The translations under genes and the position numbers were made by a program. Below are positions 33,570-46,136 of a stretch of 64,000 nt of DNA, piece after piece. Under the pieces are notes generated by a model. The model was given only the letters and a program-made list of their open reading frames with translations, did not search any database and was not told the DNA's origin. The DNA is taken from the NCBI RefSeq assembly GCF_000512585.2, contig NC_089242.1:2914001-2978000 (forward strand). The letters are read 5' to 3'. The first letter of the stretch is position 1. Each line of letters opens with the position of its first letter. This stretch comes from Kwoniella bestiolae CBS 10118 (Eukaryota; Basidiomycota; Tremellomycetes; Tremellales; Cryptococcaceae).

Positions 33570-36225
33570 ATGCCGACCACATCACCTATGCCCGACATCT
33601 CTATCCCCCAAGCAAGGAGGATAGTGGTAGACACCACGGGAGCACAGATAGTACAGGAAGAATCACCAGCAGTGAGTGAGCTCGGTCAGTTTTCATAATA
33701 TGGAAGCTGTACTGACTTGAATCGCGCATTTCCTTAGACTCGAGATTCCAGGGGTATATATCTACCTCATTACATCGAACCTGTCTCGCATATCGCCATA
33801 GATGTAAGCTTTTTCCATCACTAAGGCAGAAAGAACCAGCAGCTGACGGTGACATTTAGATTGGCGGTTCTCTAGCCAAAGTAGTCTACTTCACCCGTTC
33901 CAACCTACCCATCTCAACCACACCCCCTCAATCAGGCAACGCCTCGCCTTTCCTACCGCCCTCAGAATCCGTCTTTATCCCACCACTATCCTCCAACGGG
34001 GCATCATCATCCTCGCACAACGACTCACCATCCCTCAACCCACATTCTCACGCGCCATTCGACCATTCTCCACCTCAGCGACGTCCAGCTTTGAACGGAG
34101 CCTTGACGCCTGGGGTATTATCGGAAGATTACAATAACCACCACCATGCCTCATCATCCTCTTCCCCACCTATAAATCCCATCTCTTCATCGTCTTCACG
34201 AGGAAAGAGGTCATCTTATCATTCCAAATACCGGCGTAGCTCCCTACCACCTCCATTACCAGGTGGACTCCTGAATTTCGCGCGGTTCGAAACTGAAAAT
34301 ATCAACGATCTCATCTCCTTCCTTCAGGATCTCATCAAGTCTTCCGCCTCAGCCAATAGAGTGTCCTTAGAAAAGATGCAGAAGAACGTTAAAGTAATGG
34401 CTACAGGCGGAGGAGCACACATGTACTATGACCTACTACGCACGGAGCTAGGCGTAGAAGTAACAAGAGAGGAGGAGATGGGATGTTTGATCTTGGGATT
34501 GGGATTCGTGACTAAAATCCCTCAAGAGGTATTTTGGTTCTCTGAGGAACTGGTCTACAAAGTCTCGCACACTTCAACTTCAACCTCGGCTCAACCTCAA
34601 TCGCCTATCAAATTGACCATCCCAGCATCGGAACTACCTCGACCGTCCCCCACTCCCCCGGCATATCAGGTGACATTTGCGGATGCGTTGGACGGAACGG
34701 ATACGGATAGTGTGCCTCATTTCCCATGTTTGATAGTGAATATAGGGAGTGGTGTGAGTATAGTCAAGGTGGATGAAGATGGATCGTTTGAGAGAGTTAG
34801 CGGTACGTCGCTTGGCGGAGGGACATTATGGGGTTTGTTAAGTTTATTGACGGATGCCGAGAACTTTGATGGTGAGTGTTTTTGGCGATGAATTGGTTCT
34901 CTTCGAGGGATGAAGCTGATGGATTATGATATATCACATTTCCTGCTTTCAACTGTCCTATTTACGATACCAACCAATCACCCTTTGTCATAAACAGAAA
35001 TGCTCCTCCTCTCCGAACAAGGGGACAACTCCGCCGTCGACATGCTCGTTGGAGATATCTATGGATCGGATTACTCCAAGATCGGATTGAAATCATCAAC
35101 CATCGCTTCGTCTTTCGGTAAAGTGTTTAGAAAAGGTTCGAATCCCGAAGCACGGAAGAAGACATTCAGGCAGGAAGATATTGCCAAGAGTTTGTTGTAT
35201 GCTATTAGTAATAATATTGGACATGTTGCGTGGGTACCTGGTTCTCTCTCTCATCAGCCATTGATTGGAAAGACATATTCCATTTTTCATTATTTCACCC
35301 TGCCCATACGGATGCTTGTCTTCTGTGTCATCTTCAGATATCCAAGCTGACCATCTTGCCTCGTGCAGATACATGAACGCAGCGAAGTACGGGCTGGACA
35401 AAGTTTTCTTCGGAGGATGTTTCATTCGAGGTGAGCCGATGAGATCCATATCTCTGCTCGTAATGATATTTCGACTCGTCTTCCGTTGTACATTGCTAAC
35501 ATCCGCCACGCTGTAACAGGCCACGCAGCAACGATATCTACCTTATCATACGCTATACGGTTCTGGAGTAAGGGGACAATGAGAGCCTGTTTCCTAAGAC
35601 ACGAAGGATTCTTGTGAGTGACGTTTGACCTGTCTTTCTCGATGTTTCTTTTTCTTGAACCATTGCATTTCGGTCCGAGCGGCAAGTTCTCCCTGTCTCG
35701 TCGTACATCGGCACAGCACAGGTGACATATCACATATTCCAATTAAACAATACATTAAAGCCTCCCACATCATCTCATATACCATCCTGCCACTCTTCCA
35801 CCCTGACTCGGAGATGGTGATTCCGAGTGGGTGGATAGATTCCAGCGAACCACCAGGGCAGATGTCGTCATCACTTTTCGTGGTGTTTTCTCGGTATATT
35901 ATGATACTTTATCGTACTCATGCGGGGAAACGGGAGATCCCTCGTCTCGCTTCACATCCTGCTGCACACCTCTCTCTCGGTGTATTCGATCACCTCGGTT
36001 AGCAGTGCTTTGTTTTTTCGTTTGGATTACTTTCGTTCCTATTCCGACGATGTTGCGTCTTTTGGCCTTCCCACCTTCCGCTTGATGATGTTGTCCTTTC
36101 TTCAAGGACCTCTGACTGACTTGTCTATTGGTAGAGGTGCGATAGGAGCTTGGATCAAGAACGTCGAACCTGAAATTCCTGCCCCTCAAGTTGAGCCTGA
36201 AGCTGCAGCGGATACAAGGGAATAG
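33570..36225 (+). CDS. CAB1: Pantothenate kinase (type II)
   Basis: Phosphorylates pantothenate, the first and controlling step of coenzyme A synthesis. Exons 33570-33671, 33738-33803, 33860-34871, 34998-35229, 35369-35430, 35520-35613, 36135-36225; 552 residues. Eukaryotic PanK motifs: AIDIGGSLAKVVYF (phosphate-binding start), MATGGGAHMYYDLL, EMGCLILGL, VNIGSGVSIVKV, SGTSLGGGTLWGLL, ISNNIGHVAYMNA, VFFGGCFIRGH and WSKG. The HEGFLGAIGAW join spans the last intron. A Ser/His-rich insertion of about 100 residues sits between the nucleotide loop and the core. The last intron is 521 bases, a strong outlier here. The donor at 35230 (GTGGGT) was chosen because it restores the AYMNA frame. Confidence 0.94.
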
Positions 36226-38218
36226 CATATAGTATATCTGCATAATAGAAGGGAAAGGGGAGTGTATGACATAACCATGTTGTCTTGGTCCATACATATG
36301 TACCTAGTACGTCCTAGTATGAATGCAGCCGATCTCGGCGCTTCACTTAATCGTGTTTGTTTGAGGATAACCGTCTGGTCTGGTAAAGCACAGCGATGAG
36401 ATCATCAGGTCATTCCAACATGTATTATAAAAAGTTTAGTGCCATCTGCAAGCTTACGTTTTTACGTGTTATATTCCCATGGGGAAATCTGACTAGGGAG
36501 GGTGCCGATGATATATGTAGATATGCAGTACCAATCTACAAAATGGATTGTGATGCTTATGGCAAGGCTTACGACGGGCGTCGTACGATGGAAGAACCAA
36601 AATGGCAGATTGAAACCGGATCTTCCGAGTTTGACGGGTATTTATTTGTCCTTCTTGTACACCGTACACCGGGAGCGAGAAGGGAGAGCAGAGAAGAGCT
36701 GGAATTTGATTTGTATAATCTTCTTTGGGTACAGTAAAGTTTCCGTATGCCGGAGGGAGATAGAGATAGAGTACTACTCCCGGAGGTGATAGATGGACTC
36801 GGAAGTATCTTTGATCTGATCGTCCAATGTAGATTACACAGGATGGATCCCCGTTTTCCGTTTTCCGTCTCGAATGTATGCTCTGAGCATTGAGAGTGAC
36901 GTCTTTGTGAACTTGGACGATCCATGATACCGTAGCAGAGTAACCCCCGCGATGATGTATCGCAAGGCAGGCATACAACGGAAGGAAATGTATAAGTTTG
37001 GGAATGGGAGAAACACTAAAAATGGACTAAAAGTAAAGCGAACGGGAAATCGAAGCTAGTTTAAGATCATCTGCCAACCACTCGGTACATTTGTGTGTTG
37101 TGTATACTCGAGTACAGTACTGCATCCAGCAGGTGCGAGCCATACTTTTTATATACATACATGCACACAGAGTATATCCGGACGAACATGACAAGATCCA
37201 GACCTGGTCCTTCTCCTTGCCATTCCCTTTGTGTTTGTTTGTTTGCTCGCCTGTCTGTCTGTCTGCTCTCATTTGGCTCAGCGAGGCGTTTTCCCATGAT
37301 GGATCTAAGGAAAACAAAGTTACAAAGCAAGCAAGCAGCAGCAGAGTAAGCAGCAGCAAGCAGCAGCAGGGCCAGAGAGGAAGGAAAGGGGTTGAATTAA
37401 AAAATGAAAAGAAATGAAAATTATCCGATATGACTATATGAACATATGAACAACTGACGTCATCTAGCAAAGATGGGCTTTTCACTGTTGTGTGAATTTA
37501 TGGTAACGGTAGTACCTGGTCGCATGTAATCCTATCCATCCAATCCAAAATCCTAATTGCCATTACAAATACCAAACATTAAATCGTAAATGGGAAGATT
37601 ATGAGAATTGTAATCACCCCTTTGTTCCCCCCCCCTCTCCCCCATTGATCGTCAATCTCGTCATTACCATCTCTCACTCTCTCACTATCATTACTACCAT
37701 TACTGTTACTATCATCATCATAATCAACCTCATTCCCATCAATGCTGTACTCTATCATCAACGACACGTAGTTTCAACATCTCTCCTTATCCCGGACTGC
37801 AAAGACAAGCGTAGATTGAAAAGTCCACCACCCCAAGAGAGAGACACCCAACCGAAAATCAATCTAGATAAACTACATGGGCCGGGCCGGGGAATCTCAC
37901 CATATCAGATAGAACGACATTAGATGATCAATCAGCTTCATCCATCTTAAGTGTGTGTGACACCCTTCTCTGAACCACTTGGACCTTCAAGGAGATACAC
38001 ACATCTCGGACAGCCAGACTCTTCAACTCTCTCCCAACACCAGTAGAAAGACAAAGGTCGATCGGTGCTGGTTCATTCAGTATCTAGCAGTCAAAGCTTA
38101 CGGCATAACCTCAACATCATCCAGTTCAGTTAGACACCCCTCGCTGGGCTCAGATCATCCCCATTCTCAGTTCACACCGAACGTGAACTGCAACTACAGC
38201 TGATATAGCCCTACAACG
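36226..38218. other. Two-kilobase intergenic region upstream of the dual zinc-finger factor
   Basis: The longest gap in the window. It holds the pantothenate kinase 3' UTR, GTTT/CTGT microsatellite-like runs near 37220-37265, GCAAGCA/GCA repeats near 37325-37370 and a CT-rich stretch near 37626-37690. Many short ORFs exist on both strands, none with a recognisable product. The length suggests a long 5' leader or a complex promoter for the downstream factor. Confidence 0.55.
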
Positions 38219-41200
38219 ATGGGGGGAGATCACAAATGCCCGGTAAGTCAGCTACCGCCTTACTCAGCATCATCAAGTCGAGCTGTCTAGCTATATATCC
38301 TCACTGCTTTCATCCTTTGTTACGAGAATCAACTCGTTCAACTTCCCAATCTAGATTGAAAAAAAACGAACATCGCTAACTCTCCTTCAGCTCTGTTCGG
38401 CGACCTTCACGAGACCTCAGCATGTAGGTCGACATCTGAGAGCTCATACGGGTGACAGACCTTATGAATGTAAAGAGTGTCCATTGCGATTTGCCAGAAG
38501 GTGAGTCGATGCGATTTGTCCTACTCACTTGGATGCGCGGACCGGGATATTGACAGGGTCCCACCTCGCCCCAGTGATCTACTCTCTCGACATGTCAACA
38601 AAGCTCATAAACCCCCCGACGAGAATGCGGCGCAAGACAAGAAACAAAATAAGAAAGGTAGAAGAAAGTCTTTCCCTGCTTCAGCCATGAAGAAACCAAC
38701 CGGTGTTCCTTCAATCAACGGTGATAATAGCGGCAGCAACAATGCTAATCAAGCGAGGGAGAAACCCAGAAGTGCAAGTTTCAACCAACAACCTCAACCC
38801 CAACTACAAGCTCAGAGGATGTACCCTCATCATCCACTTTTGGCTGGTGGATCCAACGAGAATGGAATAATCGATGTTCAACCTCAGCATCAGACTTGGA
38901 GTGCGAACCCTTCTCAAGCCTTTGCTACTACCGCGGGGATGACCAACCTATCTTCGTCACCTCATGCTCAAACTTTCGTCAACCCAGTGACAGGCACGGG
39001 CAATCCCAATGCTATCCTAGGTAATCCATTATACCCCAACAGCAGCAACAACAATCTACTGCCGACTTTCGATCCGCCTTTCACCGCTGCTCCCATGAAG
39101 ATCACTGGATCGGAACAGGGTTATTCGTCTGTCGGACAAGTCCCTATCAACAACAACAGTGGTGTCTTATATGAATGGGGATTCAAGAAACGAGCCTGCG
39201 ATCAATGCAATCACTCGAAAGTCAGATGTGACTTTGCCGATCCTTGTCGTACGTTCTTCCCAATCAGATCTTATGCGATTGCTAATCTCTGCTTCGGTTG
39301 TATAGTCCGATGCACTCATCGTAACATCAAATGCTCGTACAACAAACCCCAAAGATCTCGGACTATCGGATATCCACTGGTCCCAAGTCAAGCATCTACT
39401 TCTTCACAAGCCGGCTTGAATCACCACCATCAAGCTCATAATCCGGTATCGACTTCACCTCAATCCCAATTCTCCTCTCCTCATTCCAATAGCAGTCCCG
39501 TTGCCCCTGCTCGAGCTGCCAACCATCATCAACGTAATAACTCTGTGTCGTCGCTTCCGGGTAATCTGTCGGTACCAACTTCCACCATTCCATCACGACA
39601 ATGGGGAAGTGTCTCCCAGATCCAGCCTTCGGGACCGCTCAACAACTGGCAACCCGTTCAAAGCAATCTGACTCAGCCTATGTACCCGAATATTCCAGCT
39701 GGGACTGCTCCGGGTAGTATCACAGGTCAAATGCTTCCATCACCTGTGTCCACCAATTTTCCTATGCAAGGCGCGACATCTTATCAAGCATCAACACTTT
39801 ACCCTGGAGCAACTAACGCTGGATCTCGAGGTGCTTCTCCTCAACAAGGTGCAGCCAGCACTCCTTCGTTGACCAATAACACTACCAGCCCACCCGACAT
39901 TGATGAGCCTTTCGAGCGAAGAAGCAGCTACACAGGCACGACAGGCGGATTCCTATCTGGACAAGAATGGCAAGATCAAAACCAGCAATTCAAGGCGCCA
40001 ACGCTCCAGACCCACAATAGCGATCCGGCTTACATCGTACCTTTTAACTCTTCTCCAGTGACTTATTCTCCCACGCAGACCAATCAGCTGTCATCCAGCG
40101 CTCCTTTCAGCTCGGAATACACCTATCAATGGCCATCTCAATCTTCTCAGACTGTCGACCCGACTTGGCAAGCACGTCATGGTACGATCTCAGACGATGA
40201 GAACGCTTCTGCTTTGAGCTCATCCGCCCACTCAACTTTCTTGAACTTGGACGACGCTCAATTTGCTCCGTCGCAACATCAACAACACCGAAGGCGATCA
40301 AGTGCAGGACAATGGGCCACTGCTATGGCACAGATGACTCTTCAGGATTCTTTGAGCAGTACCGAATCCTCAATCATCCCCCTACCCGAACCGTTCTCGG
40401 GAAGCGGTTCTATGGACTCATCCCTTTCTATGTCTTTGTCTTCCGATGGATCTGCCCCGACACAACAGACAGCTGCTAGAAGACCTACTTTTCCTACTTT
40501 GACTGGAGTTACTGAAGAACCTGACGCTGAGACCCAACTCATGCCCAGTCTTTCGGATGTCAAAGATCTATGGAGACTATTCATGACGGAACCCATGACC
40601 GGACTTACACCAATGGGCGAGAAACATAACGATCTCGAATTCACCGCCAACAATGCGCCTTCGATCACCCCTCGACCTGGCATGGGTAAACGAACATTGA
40701 GCAAATCGAACTCTATGCCAGATTTACAATCTCCCATGATCAACGGACCTCAATTCTTCAATACTTTCTTGAGTGGATTGACTCCCAAACCTGTTGATCC
40801 GCAGAATTCGTATTTACCCAATCATCACCCAGCTGGAAATGACGGTAGTGGTAGTAGTAATGATGCGGACATAAGTAAATGGAGTAAAGAGATCCAACAG
40901 CGTCAATCGTCTTTCTCACTGTCCGGTCAACCGAGCACAAAATTATTAGGTAAAACTACTTCGCAATCATCTATGGCTCCTCCTTCTACCGCGTCCAATG
41001 GGAATGGGGAGAAACCAAAGATGAACAGGCCATTACCCAGCGTTGTCCAACGATCTTCAGCCCTAGAACAGACACTTGCACCTGAACGTATCCCCTCATT
41101 TGGTATTCCCCAATCATTGTTGGACGGAAACAATCAATTCGTGCCTCAACCTCAGACCCAGACGCAGAAGAAGATGTTAAGTGGTGTTCCGCCTCATATG

Positions 41201-41407
41201 GCCCGACCTGGGAACAAGAGACTGGCGAGTCAGACGTTGGTCCCGGGTGATAATGGGAAGAAAACCTCTTTTACACTTTACGACGAACCTGAACAAGTTT
41301 CAATACCCCACCAAACCCAGCCGCAAGTTCAGACTCAACCGCAGACGCAGAATAGCTCGATGTTTTATCCGAATTGGAGCTTGAATCCACAACAGGCTGG
41401 GAAGTAG
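38219..41407 (+). CDS. Transcription factor with two C2H2 zinc fingers and a Zn2Cys6 cluster
   Basis: Exons 38219-38242, 38391-38500, 38575-39248, 39306-41407; 969 residues. Finger 1 (CPLC..H-x3-H, about 7-28) is interrupted by intron 1; finger 2 (CKEC..FARSDLLSRH..H, about 35-57) by intron 2. A basic KGRRKSF patch follows. At about 250-276 there is a fungal binuclear cluster, CDQCNHSKVRC then CLRCTHRNIKC, split by intron 3. The remaining 690 residues are low-complexity Ser/Gln/Pro/Asn-rich, typical of activation regions. Exon 3 starts at 38575 because only this acceptor gives the canonical FARSDLL finger. Targets unknown. Combined C2H2/Zn2Cys6 factors exist in fungi but are a minority class. 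Confidence 0.9.
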
Positions 41408-42227
41408 ACTATACCACGGACAATTATTACCCAAATCGAACAAATTGGGTTCCCTTTCCTTTTCCCTTTTCCCCCTCTGCCCCCTTCCTTCACATTTTCC
41501 CTCCCCTGACCAGTTTGTATCTTCCCCTTCCCTTGATCGAACAATGTATCTCTAGTAGTAGCATTTTTTTTTTTCAGGATAATCCACAAAACTTCAATTC
41601 AAATCGTATTTGTAGTTCCGTTTCTTCCTTTCTATCTGTAGCGAAAATAAGTAAAGTGAAGTATAGGTATGAATATAAGTAGAATGGGAATAGAAGGTAT
41701 AGTTCTTAGGAAATGGGAAATAGGGGGATAAGACAAAAGAAGAATAAATGGAAATATGTATCAATATCTGCTTGGACTGTACAGTACGATGAGCAGGATC
41801 AGACAAGATTTCAAGAGGATTCGACTTTGCTCGCATTGCATATTGGCATCTTGGGAGGTGTCTTCTGTCTATGTATGAGTATCGCTCGTTTCCTTATGAA
41901 CAGAGGTGTAATGAGAAGCATGAGACCGAGACTGTGGTTCCGTCGGAATTGGTACTACACTTGTAGTCGGGACAAATTCCTTCGAGCGTGAACATGAGCA
42001 TGAAAACATCTCATTCTATCCAGACTATAAGATATACCCAACATAACTCACCATACCTACTAAGCCCCTCAATCCCAGCGAACCTCGCATTCCGGCCAGA
42101 GAAACCAGCCTGCGGGGACAGCCATTGGGTTCTGACGTATCCCTCAGCCTTACCAGCATACAAAGGCTCATTCAGCCATTAATCATAATCCCAATTTCGA
42201 TACCGATGAATATATGATACGAGTACC
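41408..42227. other. Intergenic between the zinc-finger factor and GEP4
   Basis: The first part is pyrimidine-rich, consistent with a 3' UTR. The second part should be the GEP4 promoter and 5' UTR. No other gene seen. Confidence 0.55.
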
Positions 42228-43899
42228 ATGCCGCCAATCCAACTTCCCAATATCCTCATCTATCTTACCGGCGTGATAAGACCAAAGCTGCTTAGACCCC
42301 ATGTACGCGTGGCTAGTGAGTGGATACTCTACTGTGCCGTGCTATGTCGAACAGAGACGACATGAACGGGCGAATAGGCAATCTACAACCTACTTGACTG
42401 ATCCCCCTTATTGTCTATTAGGTATCGCTCAGGTGGACTTTAGAGCCTTGCGGAAGGAGGGGTACAATGCTGTGGTGGTGGATAAGGATAATTGTCTGGT
42501 GGGTTCAGCGTCAGGAGAAATATGCAGCGACGCTTCCCATCCAATGATGATGCTAATGCTGCATTCCCAATTTCATCGGATTACAGACAATACCAAACAA
42601 GGACGATATACACCCGCCATATCAGGTAGGTGGACCCACTCTCCACCCCTTCCTCTCGTTCTCTCCGGTATGTGAAGGACGAGCTGATCGTTCTGTACAC
42701 TTCCAGACAGCATGGAACGACCTGCTGGACACCTTTGATCCTGGACGGGTATTGATAGTTTCAAACTCGGCTGGAACGAGGAAAGATCCAGGTGGGATAG
42801 CTGTGAGTTGACCCTTTCGCTTCGAAATCCCTCAATACATCACTACATACTATAAATCCCCTCGAAAGATCCGCATTCCATCAATGAAACTCCTGACCAA
42901 GCTAATCCCATCCTGCTATTCCGTGTACAGGCCGAATCAGTCTCCCTCTCCCTCCGCGCACCAATCCTCATCCACTCGCAGAACAAACCCGGCTGCTCCA
43001 AATCCATCCTACAATATTTCAACGGCCAACTAGGCCAGCCCATAACGAATCGCCGGAAGATCGTGATACACGGTGAGAAGGTATTAAAGGAGGAGAGGGA
43101 GGACGAAACGATGTTATGGGAGAGATGGGAGGATGAGGTGGTTGAGAAACCTTTATTGGGGTATAATCACTTAAAGGGAACAGAACGAACGGGTGATAGA
43201 GTGGTGGTTAGACCTGCTGAGCAGCGGAAAGAGCAAGAGAGTAACAGTGCGGATGAGAATGGGAAGGAGGATGGGTTGAAGATGCTGGTTATTGGGGATA
43301 GGCTATTCACCGACACGTTACTCGCTCATAGATTATCCCTTCATCTCCCAAAAATTAGACCACCCCAGAACGAATTACCTTCAGTCCTATCGATCTATAC
43401 TACTTCCTTACCACAGCCTAAAGATGTTAGAATCCTACGATGGATAGAAGAGAGATTATCGAAGAGTAAAACCAAACCTGGGAACTACGATCGATTCGTC
43501 CTCAAACCATTGGAAGAACAACAGCCTGTGATGTCTCCACCTCAGCAGAGTGGGTTAGTAGCTGGGTTGAGATGGTTCACACCTACGAGATGGAGGGAGT
43601 TCGATCAGTCCTTACCGCCCATTACGATCCATCCGAGGAGCTGGAAACCCTTGCCTGTAGCTGTGGGATTGAGTAAATCCATAGCATTTGGAGTAGCTCT
43701 GGTAGTGAGGTACAGCGTGAGAGGTGTCCAGATAGGGTTGATCAAGATACGGGACTTTGCGAGACGCCAGTTTGAGCTTGCTCAGAAAAAGCAGGAGGAA
43801 ATGCAAAAGAGGGAGATGGAGAAGGGTACGGCGGTGGCGGTGGAGGGGGAATTGAGAGTGGATGGAAGGGATGGGACGATACGGCGAGAGAGTATATGA
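42228..43899 (+). CDS. GEP4: Mitochondrial phosphatidylglycerophosphatase
   Basis: Dephosphorylates phosphatidylglycerophosphate in cardiolipin synthesis at the mitochondrial inner membrane. Exons 42228-42315, 42422-42498, 42587-42625, 42707-42802, 42931-43899; 422 residues. HAD-type motifs: VVVDKDNCL (nucleophile Asp), VLIVSNSAGTRKD, and MLVIGDRLFTDTLLAHR (acidic motif). The start MPPIQLPNILIYLTGVIRPKLL fits the family N-terminus. Exon 3 is 39 bases and encodes the TIPNKDDIHPPYQ step. The protein is much longer than the yeast form because of a charged insertion (about 165-215) and a C-terminal region with two hydrophobic segments and a Lys/Glu-rich coiled tail. Stop codons of this gene and the minus-strand pICln gene lie about 115 bases apart. 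Confidence 0.93.
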
Positions 43900-44013
43900 T
43901 CTATAGAATATATATTTACAATGCATAATTTGCATGTAGGCGAAAGCGTTGAATCCTTCACCATACGTCCCGGATATATTCACCGATATATCATGGTTCT
44001 TCAACCTGCTTTC

Positions 44014-45429
44014 TTACTTCTTCTCATCGTCATCCCACCCGGCGGGTTTCCTCACGTTCCCCCAATCTACCAGACTTAGAAATCTCTCCATTTGATCAAC
44101 TACCTCTCCTGCTTGCTCATCGCCCTTACCTGGCGTTGCTTTTGTAGTTGTGTTTGATTTCGCTTTCGACTTTGCCTCGTCTTTAGTATTAGAGGGGAAA
44201 TAAATTACCTATATATTCAAGAGAATATGCATATCAGCATCGAGTCTGCTCTAATTATACGATCCTACAGTATCTTCTCTCTTCTTCCCCTGCCCTTCTA
44301 GGTGTATCCGACCCCATCCTATCCCCGGCAACAAAATATGGGAGCCGTTTCATCTTCCCTCACAAACCTGGTCCGCACACTCAATACGGCCTGAACCTAG
44401 CCTGGGGTCCACCACCACTATGAAAATCTGATCTCACCCTTCCTGCACCATTTCCATCTGCACCTTCCTCGGCATCTTCCCATTGACCTTCTTCCCCCTC
44501 TTCCTCCTCGTCATCATCACCGCCGCCAAAACCGAAGAACGAAGATGGTTCGCCGTTGGGGAGGAGGGAGTCGTGTAATGCCGAACAAAAGGATAGGGCT
44601 TGGAACAGTGATTCGACTGTGGGGAGATTAGCTCGAATTCAAGAGATCACAATACAAAACACATGACGGAGAGCTCAGTGGAAGATTGTGAAGTGTATCT
44701 ATGAGTGAGCGAGAGGATTGACATACGTTTGGACTGATTCAGGAATATCCTAATCTCCCGCATCTCCGTGAACTCATCTTCCTCTGCATACCCCTCATCA
44801 TCATCATCGTCTTCTTCTTCGTCCTCCTCTCCGTCCATATGCTCCTCGCCGTTACCATTGGCTTGTGCCCCGGACTGAGGCTGAGATGGTCCAGCTGGAC
44901 TGGGAGCGTCCGACTCGTCAGCTTGACAATACAGATGCGCGGGTAGGTCGGGAGATTGGGGTGTCAATGCGTGGAGTGTCAAGGAGGGGAAGGGGAGGTT
45001 GAAGCCTGGTGTATTGGTGTCGGTCGGTATGAATGCTACTGATCTAATCACGAGAGATTGTCTAGGTCAGTATCGAGATGCTCTCTGGAGTTCGTGTAGC
45101 ATCTCGGGAGGTTGCACACCACATCGGATGAAAAGGGCGAAGAGGACAGCACGCCTGTAGTTGATCTATACGACACACCATTACAAAGGTAGATAACAGA
45201 TTTCAAGACACAAAACTCACATTTCATTCACCCACAACTTTCCTTTCACCCTCCCCTCGTTCCATCCTTCCCACCCTCCATTCCTGGATGAAAGTAACAC
45301 CTGGACATCTTCGTCGTACCACCTCAATATAGGCGGTATGTCGACAAAGGAACTGGGAGTGGAGGACGTTATCTGGGTGTGTTCCTCTGGTGATATGCTA
45401 TTTGGAGGGGCGGTGATGGGCGAGAGCAT
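44014..45429 (-). CDS. pICln-like methylosome / nucleotide-sensitive chloride-conductance regulator
   Basis: pICln proteins chaperone Sm proteins for the PRMT5 methylosome. Exons 45429-45221, 45043-44727, 44616-44464, 44417-44368, 44208-44014; 307 residues. The PH-like core is seen in LWVNEISVAFIPTD, GFNLPFPSLTLHALTPQ, LYCQAD, then a very acidic loop and FTEMREIRIFLNQSK. The helix LESLFQALSFCSALHDS and an acidic stretch follow. Exons 3 to 5 are joined so that GSGRIECADQ|VIYFPS reads through; this requires a GTGCAG donor at 44463 and a GTTTGT donor at 44367. If those introns were retained, the protein would end with RFRPY soon after 44417. S. cerevisiae LOT5 is the distant relative. Confidence 0.8.
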
Positions 45430-46136
45430 CTTAAGGACCTATCTATGTATGTTTCGTTTCTGATCTGTCGTTGTTATTCAGATGAAGATGAATATACGAG
45501 CGATGAATGAGATTAATCAAGGCTGAGGTCAGAGATGGATGTCGAATTCAACATCAAGACTGGAAATTTTGATCCCGCCGAGCACTGTCAAGGTGGAAAT
45601 GAGAATCCGCTATTTCTCCTGCTTCTGTATGTTACTTGCATACTTGCATCCCAGAGGTCCCTCACGACTGGATACAAACCGTTGATATTCAGCCTTACCA
45701 ACGGACCTTTGCGCAAATATGGAGGAATCATATACCACTGACATGATCTGACATACTGGAGTTCAGTGACATAATACGAAAAGGCAGTATCTTACAAGAT
45801 CTTATCCGGCCTCATCGGCTGTCCCATCAACTCAACGTCCCAATAGCATGTTCCCCATCCCTGTCAGGATCAAGTTCCAGATCGAAGAAGCGTAAAGCTT
45901 TCCACCACGAGGATTGTGTGTGTGCCATGGTGGAAGATGGGGTATAAAGGACACCTTGAAAACACTCCGTCTCGACCGGGTCTTCCGAATGACCTCCTTT
46001 GTCGACGTCAACAACATACTCACTCGTCTGTATTTCGTTTCTCTCCTGAGCGAAGACTCCCAATCCTCATATCATACATCTCATAAATCTCACGGATCAT
46101 AAGACAACATCTCTCTCCTGAAATTCCATACTCAGA
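45430..46136. other. Divergent promoter region, pICln / amidase
   Basis: GTATAAAGG at about 45942-45950 could be a TATA element for the plus-strand amidase, though 190 bases from its ATG. A 33-codon minus-strand ORF with a good start context (near 45929-45828) has no downstream continuation I can defend. Confidence 0.45.

Noticed and set aside
35130..35150. GGTTCGAATCC-like sequence resembling a tRNA B box
   Set aside because: It lies inside a conserved pantothenate kinase exon, and no A box or cloverleaf can be formed around it.
35625..36002. 125-codon ORF inside the long pantothenate kinase intron
   Set aside because: The conserved join across the intron shows it is not needed, and the composition does not look coding.
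41374..41682. 102-codon ORF overlapping the end of the zinc-finger factor
   Set aside because: Pyrimidine-rich 3' UTR shadow in another frame.
45828..45929. 33-codon minus-strand ORF with good start context upstream of pICln
   Set aside because: Stops early; no splice combination connects it to the neighbouring open frame.
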